Shown one piece after another: positions 1 through 7,318 of a DNA stretch of 11,566 nt. A program made the position numbers and the translations under genes. Origin of the DNA: Anaeromyxobacter dehalogenans. GTDB taxonomy: Bacteria > Myxococcota_A > UBA9042 > DTJE01. The stretch spans positions 1-11,566 of the forward strand of contig DYKK01000075.1 in the NCBI GenBank assembly GCA_020722625.1, in the 5' to 3' direction. Positions within the stretch are counted from its first letter, which is position 1. Each line of letters begins with the position of its first letter. The notes below the pieces were generated by a model that did not search any database, was not told the DNA's origin, and saw only the letters and a list, made by a program, of their open reading frames with translations.

Positions 1-585
1 CCCGCCGCAGCCGTCCGGGCCGCAGTTCTTGCTCGCGCAGTCCGGGGTGCAGCAGGTGCCGTCCTGACAGACCTGGCCCTCAGCGCATCCTGGCGGGCAG
101 GTGCCGCCGCACCCGTCGTCGCCGCACTCCTTGCCCTCGCACGCGGTGAAGACGCACTGCCCGTCCACGCACTCCTCGCCGCACGTGCCGCACGTGCCGC
201 ACGCGTCCGGGATCAGGGGGCACCCGTCGCTGCCGCACTCCAGCCCGGTACAGTCGGGGGTGCAGGCCGGACACTCGAGCGGGTGCTGGCCGCTCGGGTC
301 CGCGCCCGTCTGGCCGCAGTCGTAGAACCCGGCCTCCGCGTTCCAGCCGCACGTGTTGTTCGGGGGCGCGTTCTCGCTGCACGGCAGGGAACAGATGTAG
401 CCACCCTCGCACCACGCGAGGTCCCCGTTGCCCATGCAGCACCCCTCGAAGGTCAGGTCTCCGCATCCTTCGGCCAGGGTCAGAGCCCCGTAGTCGTCAC
501 ACGGGGACTGGGCCCGGGCCTCGCCCGCGAGCACCACGGCCAGCAGGGCCGGCACCGCGAGCCACCATGACGTCCGACGATCCAT
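1..585 (-). CDS. Cysteine-rich exported protein with CGxDGCGG repeats (3' end outside window)
   Basis: The visible 195 residues begin with a clear signal peptide: a basic start (MDRR), a hydrophobic core and a cut near AGEARAQ-SPC at about residue 26. The mature part is very rich in Cys, Gly and Asp. From about residue 110 it carries repeated units such as CGSDGC, CGTCGTCGEEC, CGDDGCGGTCPPGC and CGPDGCGG, separated by C-x-DGxC pieces. Such modules are common in surface or secreted proteins of Myxococcota-like bacteria and would be disulphide-bonded outside the cytoplasm; the function is not known to me. The ATG at 585 is well supported by AAGGAGGT at 591-598. The reading frame runs out of the window at base 1, so length and C-terminal sorting signal cannot be judged. 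It follows feoB by about 90 bases and has its own promoter, so a link to iron uptake is not shown. Confidence 0.85.
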   Translation of the reverse strand, partial: MDRRTSWWLAVPALLAVVLAGEARAQSPCDDYGALTLAEGCGDLTFEGCCMGNGDLAWCEGGYICSLPCSENAPPNNTCGWNAEAGFYDCGQTGADPSGQHPLECPACTPDCTGLECGSDGCPLIPDACGTCGTCGEECVDGQCVFTACEGKECGDDGCGGTCPPGCAEGQVCQDGTCCTPDCASKNCGPDGCGG

Positions 586-590
586 GCCTT

Positions 591-598
591 ACCTCCTT
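591..598 (-). promoter_or_regulatory. Strong ribosome binding site of the cysteine-rich gene
   Basis: AAGGAGGT, a full anti-Shine-Dalgarno match, sits five bases before the ATG at 585 and fixes that start. Confidence 0.8.
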
Positions 599-650
599 GT
601 CTTGCGAGCACGAAAGCCCGCGGAACCCCTTCGGGGAAAACAACGGGAGG

Positions 651-679
651 ATTATCGTGGGTCCGGGGTCGGCTGTCAA
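651..679 (-). promoter_or_regulatory. Sigma70-type promoter for the cysteine-rich gene
   Basis: Reading the minus strand there is a perfect TTGACA (679-674), 17 bases, then GATAAT (656-651), five of six matches to TATAAT. Transcription would begin near 644, leaving an untranslated leader of about 58 bases before the ATG at 585. The -35 box lies across the TGA stop of feoB (678-676). This is sequence evidence only; use of the promoter is inferred. Confidence 0.72.
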
Positions 680-2619
680 GTCGAAATCATGGCCACGAGG
701 CGCACGGCGGCCGCCAGCACGAGGGCGAGTCCCGTGTTCAAGGCCGCGCTGACTCCGGTCCAGCGCCATCCGACCTCGCGGACCAGTGTCGCGAGGGAGG
801 CGACGCACGGGACGTAGAACGTGACGAAGATCGTGAAGCCCAGTATCTGCGCGGGGGTCATCGCGGACGCGATGTCGGGCGTACCCAGGGCCTGGGCCAG
901 CAGGATCAACGAGAGTTCCTTGCGCAGGACCCCGAAGAAGAGGGTCACGCCCACCGCCTCGGGCAGCCCCAGGACCCCCGACGTCACCGGGGCCAGGACC
1001 GCGTTCACGACCCGGTCCACCCCGACGTACTCGAGGGCGCCCAGGACCACCGACGCGACGATCAGCACGGGCCACGCCGCGACCAGGAACTCGTAGGCCC
1101 GGAACCACACCTTGCGCAGGACCGTCTGCGCCGGGGGCACGCGGTAGGGGGGGATGTCCATCAGGAGCCCGGCCCCGGGCCCCTGCCGCGCCACACTCGA
1201 CATCACGCGCCCCACGACCGCCGTGACCACCAGGTTCAGGGCATAGACGGCAAGCGCCGCCAGGGGGCCAAGGATCGCCCCGACGAGGGCCAGGATCACG
1301 ACGGTCCGGGCCGAGCACGGCACCAGAGGCACCAGCAGGGCCGTCAGGACCCGGTCTCGCGGCGTCTCGAGGATGCGCGTCCCCATCAGGGCCGGGACGC
1401 TGCACCCGTAGCCCAGGACCAGGGGGACCACGCTCTTGCCGTGAAGGCCGATGCGGTGCATGAGCCCGTCCACCAGGAAGGCCGCGCGCGGGAGGTAGCC
1501 GAGGTCCTCGTACAGCGACAGCACCAGGAGGAGCGGCAGCAGGTAGGGCAGGACGATCCCGACCCCGCCGGCCACGCCGTCCACGAGCCCGCGGAGCAGG
1601 GCCCAGCCGAGACCCTCGGAGGCCCGGGGGCCGATCCAGTCCGAGACCGCCTCGAACGGCCCCTCGAGCAGCCCGGCCAGGGCGTCCCCCACGAAGAAGG
1701 CCACCCCGAACAAGGACGCGAAGGCCAGGCCCGCGATCGCGAGGCCCGCGACGGGATGCATCACGACCGCGTCCACGCGGTCCCCGAGCGAGTGCTTGCG
1801 GCGCGGCACCACGCGCGCCACTGCCTCGAACAGGTCCATCGCGATGGCATGGCGATGCGAGGCGAGGACCGTCTCTTCCGGCCAGTCGTGCATCCGGGCC
1901 AGGGCCTTCCTGCGCTCCACCGCGAACGCCCGGAACTCCGGGTCGAGTGCGCCCGCCGCCTCCTCCACCGCTGCGTCGCCCTCGAGCAGACGGAGGGCCA
2001 CCCACCGGGAGGGGGCGCGCAGGCGGGCCGCCAGGTCCGGGGGCATCCGGTCCTCCACGGCGCGCAGGGTCTCCTCGACGTCGCGGTCGTAGACGGGGGG
2101 GCGTCCGGGCCGCGGGTGGTCGCAGGCGCGCAGGGCCTCGGCCGCCACGCGCACCACTCCCTGCCCCCGGGTGGCGATGGTCGGCACAACCGGGACCCCG
2201 AGGCGCGCCTCCAGCGCGGCCACGTCCACCTCGATGCCCTTGCGGCGGGCCTCGTCCACCATGTTCAGGGCCACGACCAGGGGCCGGCCCATCTCGACGA
2301 GTTGCAGGACGACCTCGATACTGCGCGCCAGGACCGAGGCGTCCACGACCGCCACGACCGCGTCCGCCCGCCCGGACAGCAGGAAGTCCCTCGTGACGCG
2401 CTCCGCCTCGTCCGTGGGAGACAGCGAGTACGTCCCGGGCAGGTCAATGACCCGCGCCCGCCGTCCCCCGACCACGACCTCGCTTTCGGTGAAGGCCACG
2501 GTGGTGCCGGGGAAGTTGCCGGTGTTCGCCTTGAAACCGGCCAGGGCGTTGAACAGCGTGCTCTTGCCGCAGTTCGGCTGGCCGACCAGCGCGAGGGTGG
2601 GGATGTCGCGTTCCCTCAA
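676..2619 (-). CDS. feoB: Ferrous iron transport protein B (GTPase-coupled inner-membrane transporter)
   Basis: FeoB carries Fe(II) across the inner membrane. The 647-residue protein opens with the G domain: G1 GQPNCGKS (13-20), G2 region GNFPGTTV (34-41), G3 DLPG (59-62), G4 NMVD (119-122) and a G5-like TIATRGQG. A helical linker and a C-terminal membrane domain follow. The membrane part keeps family signatures: GYGCSVPALMGTR, VPLVPCSART with its Cys, and YVPCVASLATLVREVGW. It is somewhat shorter than the roughly 770 residues of E. coli FeoB; no FeoC is seen. I chose the TTG at 2619-2617 because AAGGAG (2632-2627) precedes it by seven bases and the conserved sequence starts at once. An in-frame ATG at 2982 would add an arginine-rich N-terminus unlike any FeoB. 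The start shares two bases with the stop of the upstream ORF remnant, which suggests former or present translational coupling. Confidence 0.95.
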   Translation of the reverse strand: MRERDIPTLALVGQPNCGKSTLFNALAGFKANTGNFPGTTVAFTESEVVVGGRRARVIDLPGTYSLSPTDEAERVTRDFLLSGRADAVVAVVDASVLARSIEVVLQLVEMGRPLVVALNMVDEARRKGIEVDVAALEARLGVPVVPTIATRGQGVVRVAAEALRACDHPRPGRPPVYDRDVEETLRAVEDRMPPDLAARLRAPSRWVALRLLEGDAAVEEAAGALDPEFRAFAVERRKALARMHDWPEETVLASHRHAIAMDLFEAVARVVPRRKHSLGDRVDAVVMHPVAGLAIAGLAFASLFGVAFFVGDALAGLLEGPFEAVSDWIGPRASEGLGWALLRGLVDGVAGGVGIVLPYLLPLLLVLSLYEDLGYLPRAAFLVDGLMHRIGLHGKSVVPLVLGYGCSVPALMGTRILETPRDRVLTALLVPLVPCSARTVVILALVGAILGPLAALAVYALNLVVTAVVGRVMSSVARQGPGAGLLMDIPPYRVPPAQTVLRKVWFRAYEFLVAAWPVLIVASVVLGALEYVGVDRVVNAVLAPVTSGVLGLPEAVGVTLFFGVLRKELSLILLAQALGTPDIASAMTPAQILGFTIFVTFYVPCVASLATLVREVGWRWTGVSAALNTGLALVLAAAVRLVAMIST

Positions 2620-2978
2620 GGCCGCTCTCCTTCTTCGCGATCCACCCGCCCATGCCCCCCGTTCTCCGGGAACGCGGCGAACGCCGGGTATTCGAACGAG
2701 AGGTAGCCTATCACGCCGACCCCGCCGGACGCGTCGAGGGCCGTCTCGGTCCTCCCGCCGGGAGCGTGCGCGCTCGGCGTGACGCTCAGGCCCGCGTTCA
2801 GGTGGGCCACACCGTCCCATCCGCATTCGCCCGCCGAAAAGCCGAACACGTTCAGGGTCAGCGAGAGTTGACGGAGGTCCGTCGGGACCGGCCACTCCTC
2901 CGTGAACGAGTACGACCACTCCCGGGTCCCTGGGCCGCAGCAAACAAGGCAACCCGGGGGAAACGAAAAACCGATGCG
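2616..2978 (-). pseudogene. Middle/C-terminal remnant of an outer-membrane beta protein, without a start
   Basis: This frame is open from just after a TGA (2981-2979) to a TGA at 2618-2616 and encodes 120 residues, but has no ATG and no ribosome site; the first usable start is a GTG at residue 44. The text looks like real protein: REWSYSFTEEWPVPTDLRQL at residues 19-38, then a piece with HLNAGLSVTPS, and a tail with GVIGYLSFEYP. From memory these match separate blocks (xWxYxFTQEWPVPxxxHQLS, HxNAGxTxxP, GxFxYLSFEHPF) of a family of about 300-residue outer-membrane channel-like proteins, in the right order but with the stretches between them missing. I therefore read it as a decayed gene with its front lost and internal deletions. 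The stop overlaps the feoB TTG. The opposite view, a short intact gene of unknown function starting at GTG 2849, is possible but less likely. Confidence 0.55.
2627..2632 (-). promoter_or_regulatory. Ribosome binding site deciding the feoB TTG start
   Basis: AAGGAG followed by seven bases and TTG. It argues against the longer reading from the ATG at 2982, which has no comparable site close by. Confidence 0.75.
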
Positions 2979-3014
2979 TCATGACCCGAGGGGACCAACC
3001 CGTCGGGCTTCCCT

Positions 3015-3066
3015 CCTCCTGCAGGGGATGGTCATGGGCAACGCGCGGGGAATCGCCTGCAGGAGG
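3015..3066. repeat. Perfect 11-bp inverted repeat around the TPR gene stop
   Basis: CCTCCTGCAGG (3015-3025) and its exact reverse complement CCTGCAGGAGG (3056-3066) flank 30 bases that contain the stop of the TPR gene. Each arm also contains the palindrome CCTGCAGG. There is no T-run after it, so it does not look like an ordinary intrinsic terminator. It lies near the low-coordinate edge of the inserted receptor operon. Confidence 0.7.
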
Positions 3067-4225
3067 CGATCACGTCCTTCATGATTCGCACCATGCGGTG
3101 AAACGCATCGCCCTTGACCCGGTTCAGCCACGCCTCGGCTTGTTCCGTTGCGCCTGCGTGCAGGCAGGAGTATGCCAACTCATACAGCAGGGAGTCGGAA
3201 AGGCTCGCGCTCGATTCCAGTTCCGATCCGAGATCGCATCCGATGCCGAACCGCCCGCCCGCCACCGCGATGGCCAGTCGTTGTTTCAGCTTCTTCTTGA
3301 GGTCGAGCACCCGCCCGTTCATCCGAAAGGCGTCACGGTTTCGTCCGGCGAGGCGGTATTGATCCGCCGCCTCAAAGGCGTACGTGGGGTCCGTCCGGGC
3401 CAGGTCCTCGAACAGGCGGGCCGCAGTCCAGTGCCTGCCGGCCTCGGCGTACGTGTAGGCGAGACCGGCCATGACTCGCCGGTCGCCGGGACGGCGCAGC
3501 CGCGCCTCTTCGAGAAGTGGGATCGCCTCGTTGAAAGCGCCGGCCCGCCGGAGGGCCTCGCTCAGCACCAGGTATGGAACAACATCGTGTTTGTCGCGGC
3601 TGGCCGCGAGATAGGCGTCCGCCTTTTTCCTCGCGGCCGCGTACAGGTGCAGGTCGATGAGGATCAGGGCCTGCTCCCTGAGCAGGTCCGGGTGGTCTGG
3701 GGAAAGCCCGAGTCCTTCGGCCAGGGTCCCAAAAGCCGCTTGAGCCTGTTTCAGCGCCACCAGCGTGCGGGCCCTGAGCACGAAATACCCGGGAACCTTG
3801 TACCCGATCCCGCGACCCCGGTCCAACGCCTGAAGGGCCAGGGTGAATTGTTGTAGCGCGTATCGGGCCTGGCCCAGGTAGAGCCACACCGCCGCCTTGG
3901 TGGGCCTGGCCTCGAGGACGCCCTCGAACCTGCGGACCGCCTCGTCGTATCGCTTGTCGTGCAGGTCCACGAGACCGAGCAGGGTATCCATCTGTACCGG
4001 GTCGATGTGTTCCTCGGCATGGCGCATGACACGCTGTTGAAGCTTGTGCAGGACGGCCTTTGCCTCGTCCCAGCGTTCGGCCCGGATCAGCTCGCGCACG
4101 ACGTGCAAGGGGTCCATCACCGCCGCCTCTTCCTCCCCGCCGGGCTCGGATGCCGCCGCAGGCGCGAATGCGACGACGACGGCCAATACCAGGGACGAAG
4201 AGAGCAGTCGCGCGACCGGGACCAT
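3032..4225 (-). CDS. Periplasmic TPR-repeat protein of the TonB2-type operon
   Basis: A 397-residue protein with a signal peptide (MVPVARLL, hydrophobic core, AAAS near 23-26) and then helix pairs of TPR type through most of its length, for example WLYLGQARYALQQFTLALQAL, PYLVLSEALRRAGAFNEAIPLL and VMAGLAYTYAEAGRHWTAARLF. Without a lipobox Cys at the cut it is likely soluble in the periplasm or loosely membrane-attached. TPR proteins are the usual last gene of TonB2 clusters in marine gammaproteobacteria, where one is reported to assist TonB2-dependent transport; the same role is inferred here. The ATG at 4225 overlaps the tonB stop by one base (TGATG), supporting this start; a GTG one codon earlier is the alternative. 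The C-terminal third is a looser helical region ending in RRFPARCP. Confidence 0.85.
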   Translation of the reverse strand: MVPVARLLSSSLVLAVVVAFAPAAASEPGGEEEAAVMDPLHVVRELIRAERWDEAKAVLHKLQQRVMRHAEEHIDPVQMDTLLGLVDLHDKRYDEAVRRFEGVLEARPTKAAVWLYLGQARYALQQFTLALQALDRGRGIGYKVPGYFVLRARTLVALKQAQAAFGTLAEGLGLSPDHPDLLREQALILIDLHLYAAARKKADAYLAASRDKHDVVPYLVLSEALRRAGAFNEAIPLLEEARLRRPGDRRVMAGLAYTYAEAGRHWTAARLFEDLARTDPTYAFEAADQYRLAGRNRDAFRMNGRVLDLKKKLKQRLAIAVAGGRFGIGCDLGSELESSASLSDSLLYELAYSCLHAGATEQAEAWLNRVKGDAFHRMVRIMKDVIASCRRFPARCP

Positions 4226-4866
4226 CACAACCCCTTGTCGTCGAGCTTGAAGACCATCCTCTGCCTCACCCATACCGAAACCGGCTTGCCCTGAAACACG
4301 GCCGGGGCGAAGCGCCACCTCACCACTGCGCGGCGGCCCGCCTCATCGAAGACCCCCTCAGGTCGTGATCGCTCGATCTGGGCTTTTTCCACCAGGCCGC
4401 TTTTGTTTACGAGCAACCGGAACTGGACGAAACCCTCGATTCCCTCGTCCGCGGCGTCTTGCGGATAGCGCGGGGGGACGCGGTGGAGGACCCGCGGCGG
4501 TTCGTCCACCGTGTCCTCGGTCATTACCAGATCGGCCCCTCCTTTCAGCGCGTCGTCGAACACCGGCCGGATCACACCCGCGACGTCCAGGTCCATGTCG
4601 AGGAGGCCGGGCGACTGGATCGCCGATGGCAGGTTCGGGGGAAGCGCTTCACGCGGGCGGGGTTTCAGGGACCGCTGTTGGCGCTGAATCCTGCGTGGCT
4701 GCTGTTTCCTGGGCGGCGGCCGGAAGTCGATCTCGTGCGCCGCCGCAACGAGGCCGGTCTTCTTCGGCATCACGAACTTGTTCATGTGGACCAGCAGGAT
4801 CAGCCCCAGTCCGTTGATCAGGAAAGACAGCACCCCCAGGCCGGCGATGACGGCGACCCGGCGCAT
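4225..4866 (-). CDS. tonB: TonB energy-transducing protein, TonB2 type
   Basis: A short TonB of 213 residues. It has one N-terminal membrane anchor (about 5-27, GLGVLSFLINGLGLILLVHM), then a proline/arginine/glutamine-rich span (about 49-80, RPPPRKQQPRRIQRQQ) that crosses the periplasm. The C-terminal domain (about 120-208) contains PPRYPQDAADEGIEGFVQFR, a TonB signature, and ends with RWRFAPAVFQGKPV and VWVRQRMVFKL. This domain contacts the TonB box of outer-membrane receptors. The anchor's His-rich SxxxH motif is not typical of E. coli TonB, and the short linker resembles Vibrio TonB2. The start at 4866 overlaps the exbD stop by one base (TGATG). Its likely partner is the receptor encoded in the same operon. 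Confidence 0.92.
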   Translation of the reverse strand: MRRVAVIAGLGVLSFLINGLGLILLVHMNKFVMPKKTGLVAAAHEIDFRPPPRKQQPRRIQRQQRSLKPRPREALPPNLPSAIQSPGLLDMDLDVAGVIRPVFDDALKGGADLVMTEDTVDEPPRVLHRVPPRYPQDAADEGIEGFVQFRLLVNKSGLVEKAQIERSRPEGVFDEAGRRAVVRWRFAPAVFQGKPVSVWVRQRMVFKLDDKGL

Positions 4867-5276
4867 CAAGACTCCCTGTCCACGGCGACGCCGACATCCC
4901 GGGCGCCCGCCAGGCGGCACTGGTCCACCACCTCGATCAGTTTGCCGGTGGGAACGCGCCGATCCACCACGGTCAGCACCGTCTTGACTCGGCTGCGACT
5001 CAGGTACTCGCGAACCGCGCTCTGCAACATCCATGGCTTGACCGGCCGGGTGTCCACGAAAATGTCCCCCCGGGCGTCCACGGTAACCCTCAGCGACCTC
5101 TGGTCCGAGTTGACAGCACTTTGCGCCCCAGGCCGCTCGATGTCAACTTGCAGGTCACGGACGAAGGTGGTGCTGACCATGAAGAAGATCAGGAGGATGA
5201 AAGTCATGTCGATAAGCGGCGCGATGTCTATGCCTCCAACGTCTCTACTGGCCCGGCCTCTCCCGAGTCCAATCAT
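4866..5276 (-). CDS. exbD: ExbD-family proton-channel subunit
   Basis: 136 residues with the standard layout: a short cytoplasmic N-terminus, one membrane helix and a periplasmic domain. The helix carries the key acidic residue in IAPLIDMTFILLIFFMVSTT, with Asp23 corresponding to the essential Asp of E. coli ExbD. The periplasmic part (about 60-136) contains LRVTVDARGDIFVDTRPV and ends with RLAGARDVGVAVDRES. With ExbB it forms the channel that uses the proton gradient to drive TonB. The ATG overlaps the exbB stop by four bases (ATGA) and the stop overlaps the tonB start, so the three proteins are probably made in coupled fashion. Confidence 0.95.
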   Translation of the reverse strand: MIGLGRGRASRDVGGIDIAPLIDMTFILLIFFMVSTTFVRDLQVDIERPGAQSAVNSDQRSLRVTVDARGDIFVDTRPVKPWMLQSAVREYLSRSRVKTVLTVVDRRVPTGKLIEVVDQCRLAGARDVGVAVDRES

Positions 5277-5920
5277 GCCTCCACCCCCGTGTTGTCCAGT
5301 CGAAGTTTCACGTAGAACCTCTTTTTCACCTGGCGCAGCTCCTTGCGCAGCCTCTCTTCCTTCTGGTCCAACAGACGCCCCAGGATCAGGCTCGGGATTG
5401 CCACGAACAGTCCCATCTGGGTCGTAATCAGCGCCTCCGAGATGCCCCCGGCGATACCCCCGGACTGCGTGAAAAAGGCCATGTTCATCAGGGAGCCGAA
5501 TGTCTCGATCATGCCGCTTACCGTGCCGAGCAGCCCCAGCAACGGGGCCGCCATCGTAATGGCCTGGATGCCTCGGCGATACCGGCCAAGCGCCCTTTCT
5601 TCGTCGTAAAAGAGTTCTTCAAGCGCGTCGTGGGGATTCTTCTCGCCTGAGTCGGCGACGCACTTTTGAGCCAGGACCACGGCCCGTGTCACGACCCCCG
5701 CGGGTTCGCCGCCTTTCATCAGTTCCGAAGGACGATCCACCAGGTCCGCCACCGGCCCGGAAGTGCCGCGACGCAGGCCGAGAAAACGCAGTCCCAGCAG
5801 GAACCAGACAGCCAGGGACAGGACCGCGATGGGGATCACCACGTACCCGCCCTCCACCAGATACTCCTGAACCTCGGCAAGGCTCGGCAACAGGGAATTC
5901 AGGATTTCACGAAGGACCAT
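5273..5920 (-). CDS. exbB: ExbB/TolQ/MotA-family proton-channel subunit (small, ExbB2 type)
   Basis: 215 residues, close to the length of ExbB2/TolQ proteins. First membrane helix at about 25-45 (YVVIPIAVLSLAVWFLLGL), a cytoplasmic loop, then the family core APLLGLLGTVSGMIETF (125-141) and GGISEALITTQMGLFVAIP (158-176), which form the second and third helices of the channel. The C-terminus is a charged helix (QKEERLRKELRQVKKRF). It starts three bases after the stop of the larger ExbB protein, with AGGAAGGG just upstream. Two different ExbB-family genes in a row are the mark of TonB2-type systems, in which both are needed. Confidence 0.94.
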   Translation of the reverse strand: MVLREILNSLLPSLAEVQEYLVEGGYVVIPIAVLSLAVWFLLGLRFLGLRRGTSGPVADLVDRPSELMKGGEPAGVVTRAVVLAQKCVADSGEKNPHDALEELFYDEERALGRYRRGIQAITMAAPLLGLLGTVSGMIETFGSLMNMAFFTQSGGIAGGISEALITTQMGLFVAIPSLILGRLLDQKEERLRKELRQVKKRFYVKLRLDNTGVEA

Positions 5921-5923
5921 GGG

Positions 5924-7318
5924 TCACCCTTCCTGAAATGCGACATTCCGTTTCGCGGCGGTCATGTCCGACGTCCCTTCCCCGGTCGCCCGGTGGTTTC
6001 CGTAGATGGCACGGCTGATACCCAGGGCGTTTCGCTCCATGTCCCCGGTGATGTGATCCACCGCGCTTGACAGCACGGCGTGAATCAAGAGGACCGGGAT
6101 AGCCACAATCAGGCCCACCTCGGTGGTCACCAGCGCCTCCGAGATCCCGCCCGACAGCAGCTTGGGGTCGCCCGTGCCATGGACCGTGATGACGTCGAAG
6201 GTTGAGATCATGCCGGTAACGGTCCCCAGCAGCCCGAGCAACGGGGCCACGGCGGCGACGACGCGCAAGGCCGAAAGGAACCGTTCGAGGCGCGGCAGCT
6301 CCGCGATGATGGCCTCGTTCACCGCGTCCTCGAACACGGTGCGTTCCAGGCGCCGGTTCTTCAGTGCCGTCAGGAGAACGCGGCTGACCGCGCCCGGACG
6401 CCTGCGGCAGTGCTCGACGGCCCCATCCCAGTCACCGTTCTTGATGGCGTCGAATACCCGGCCCGTCAGCCGGTCCACGCTGCGATGCACGCGCCGCAAG
6501 GTGTAGATGCGTTCCAGGGTGATGAGAAACGCCAGCAGCCCCAGCGCCACGATCGGCCACACGATGATCCCGCCGCTTTCCAGGTGCTGAAGGATGTCCT
6601 GTTTGGCCCCGGCGGTCTTCGATCGGACGAGCGGGTCGAACAGGAACACCGGCAGGATCCCGGACACCTTGCCGTTTTCCACCGCCTCTTTCGCCAAAGC
6701 GAGACCACCCGGGTCCACCACCTTCAGGTTGCCGCCGCCCGCCGGTGCGAGGGTCCCGCCTTCCCCGGGGCCGGCGGCCAGGGCCGCGATGCGTCCGATT
6801 CTGAGCACGGTTCCCGACTGCTCCCGGCCGTCCGTGGTGAAGTACGTGCCTTCTTCCGCCCGCGTCGAGGACCACTGCTGGACAAGGGCGGCGCCTCGCC
6901 TGAAGACCTCTCCCAACAGGACGTCCGGCGCAGCTTCTTTGTCGGAAACGGACATGCCGTGTCGGCCCAGTGTTTCAACGGCCTGGTCGAGCGTGGACTC
7001 CAGGAGCTGCTGGTGCGACGACTGGAGCTCCTCCCGGCGATCCACGCCTTCCAACTCGGCCTCGAGGTCGTCGGCCTGGACCCGGATGGCCATCAGGGTG
7101 TTGCCGAGGCGCTCGATCTCGGCCTGTTTTTGCGCCTTCATCGCGGTCGTCTGCTCGCGCAGCCCCTCCAGTTCACGTTTCATCGCCTGGCGCTCGGATT
7201 CGAGCTGGGCCAGTTCTTCCCGGTAGGCCCGTTCGAGTTCGCTTTGGCCCTTCGTGTCCCCCGACGCCAAGGCCCCGGAGGGCGCCAGGACCACCCATAC
7301 GACCAACCACTTCCTCAT
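5924..7318 (-). CDS. ttpC: Large ExbB/TolQ-family protein with periplasmic coiled-coil extension (TtpC type)
   Basis: 464 residues. A signal-like N-terminus (1-19) leads to a long coiled coil (about 24-115, rich in E, Q, K, R and L) and a small folded region with SGTVLRIGRIAALAAG (168-183). The ExbB portion begins with a membrane helix at about 250-267 (IIVWPIVALGLLAFLITLER). It holds the core motifs APLLGLLGTVTGMISTF (358-374) and GGISEALVTTEVGLIVAIP (390-408). This architecture is that of TtpC, the extra ExbB-like protein needed by the Vibrio TonB2 system; how the extension contributes is not settled. The ATG overlaps the DUF3450 stop by four bases (ATGA). The RIGR element resembles one in the neighbouring DUF3450 protein, suggesting shared ancestry of the periplasmic parts. 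Confidence 0.88.
   Translation of the reverse strand: MRKWLVVWVVLAPSGALASGDTKGQSELERAYREELAQLESERQAMKRELEGLREQTTAMKAQKQAEIERLGNTLMAIRVQADDLEAELEGVDRREELQSSHQQLLESTLDQAVETLGRHGMSVSDKEAAPDVLLGEVFRRGAALVQQWSSTRAEEGTYFTTDGREQSGTVLRIGRIAALAAGPGEGGTLAPAGGGNLKVVDPGGLALAKEAVENGKVSGILPVFLFDPLVRSKTAGAKQDILQHLESGGIIVWPIVALGLLAFLITLERIYTLRRVHRSVDRLTGRVFDAIKNGDWDGAVEHCRRRPGAVSRVLLTALKNRRLERTVFEDAVNEAIIAELPRLERFLSALRVVAAVAPLLGLLGTVTGMISTFDVITVHGTGDPKLLSGGISEALVTTEVGLIVAIPVLLIHAVLSSAVDHITGDMERNALGISRAIYGNHRATGEGTSDMTAAKRNVAFQEG

Noticed and set aside
626..636. CCCC-TTC-GGGG hairpin between feoB and the cysteine-rich gene as a terminator
   Set aside because: The stem is only four pairs and no T-run follows on the minus strand; it would also lie inside the leader of the next gene.
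497..2005. 502-codon open frame on the minus strand in another frame of feoB
   Set aside because: Gly/Arg/Pro-rich shadow of feoB and of the beginning of the next gene.
1441..2706. 421-codon open frame on the plus strand
   Set aside because: Antisense to feoB, with His/Arg/Gln-rich text and no recognisable domain.
2620..2982. Extension of feoB to an in-frame ATG at 2982 (768 residues)
   Set aside because: The added 121 residues are arginine/proline-rich shadow text, and the neighbouring frame holds the protein-like sequence. A TTG with a good ribosome site sits at the conserved FeoB beginning.
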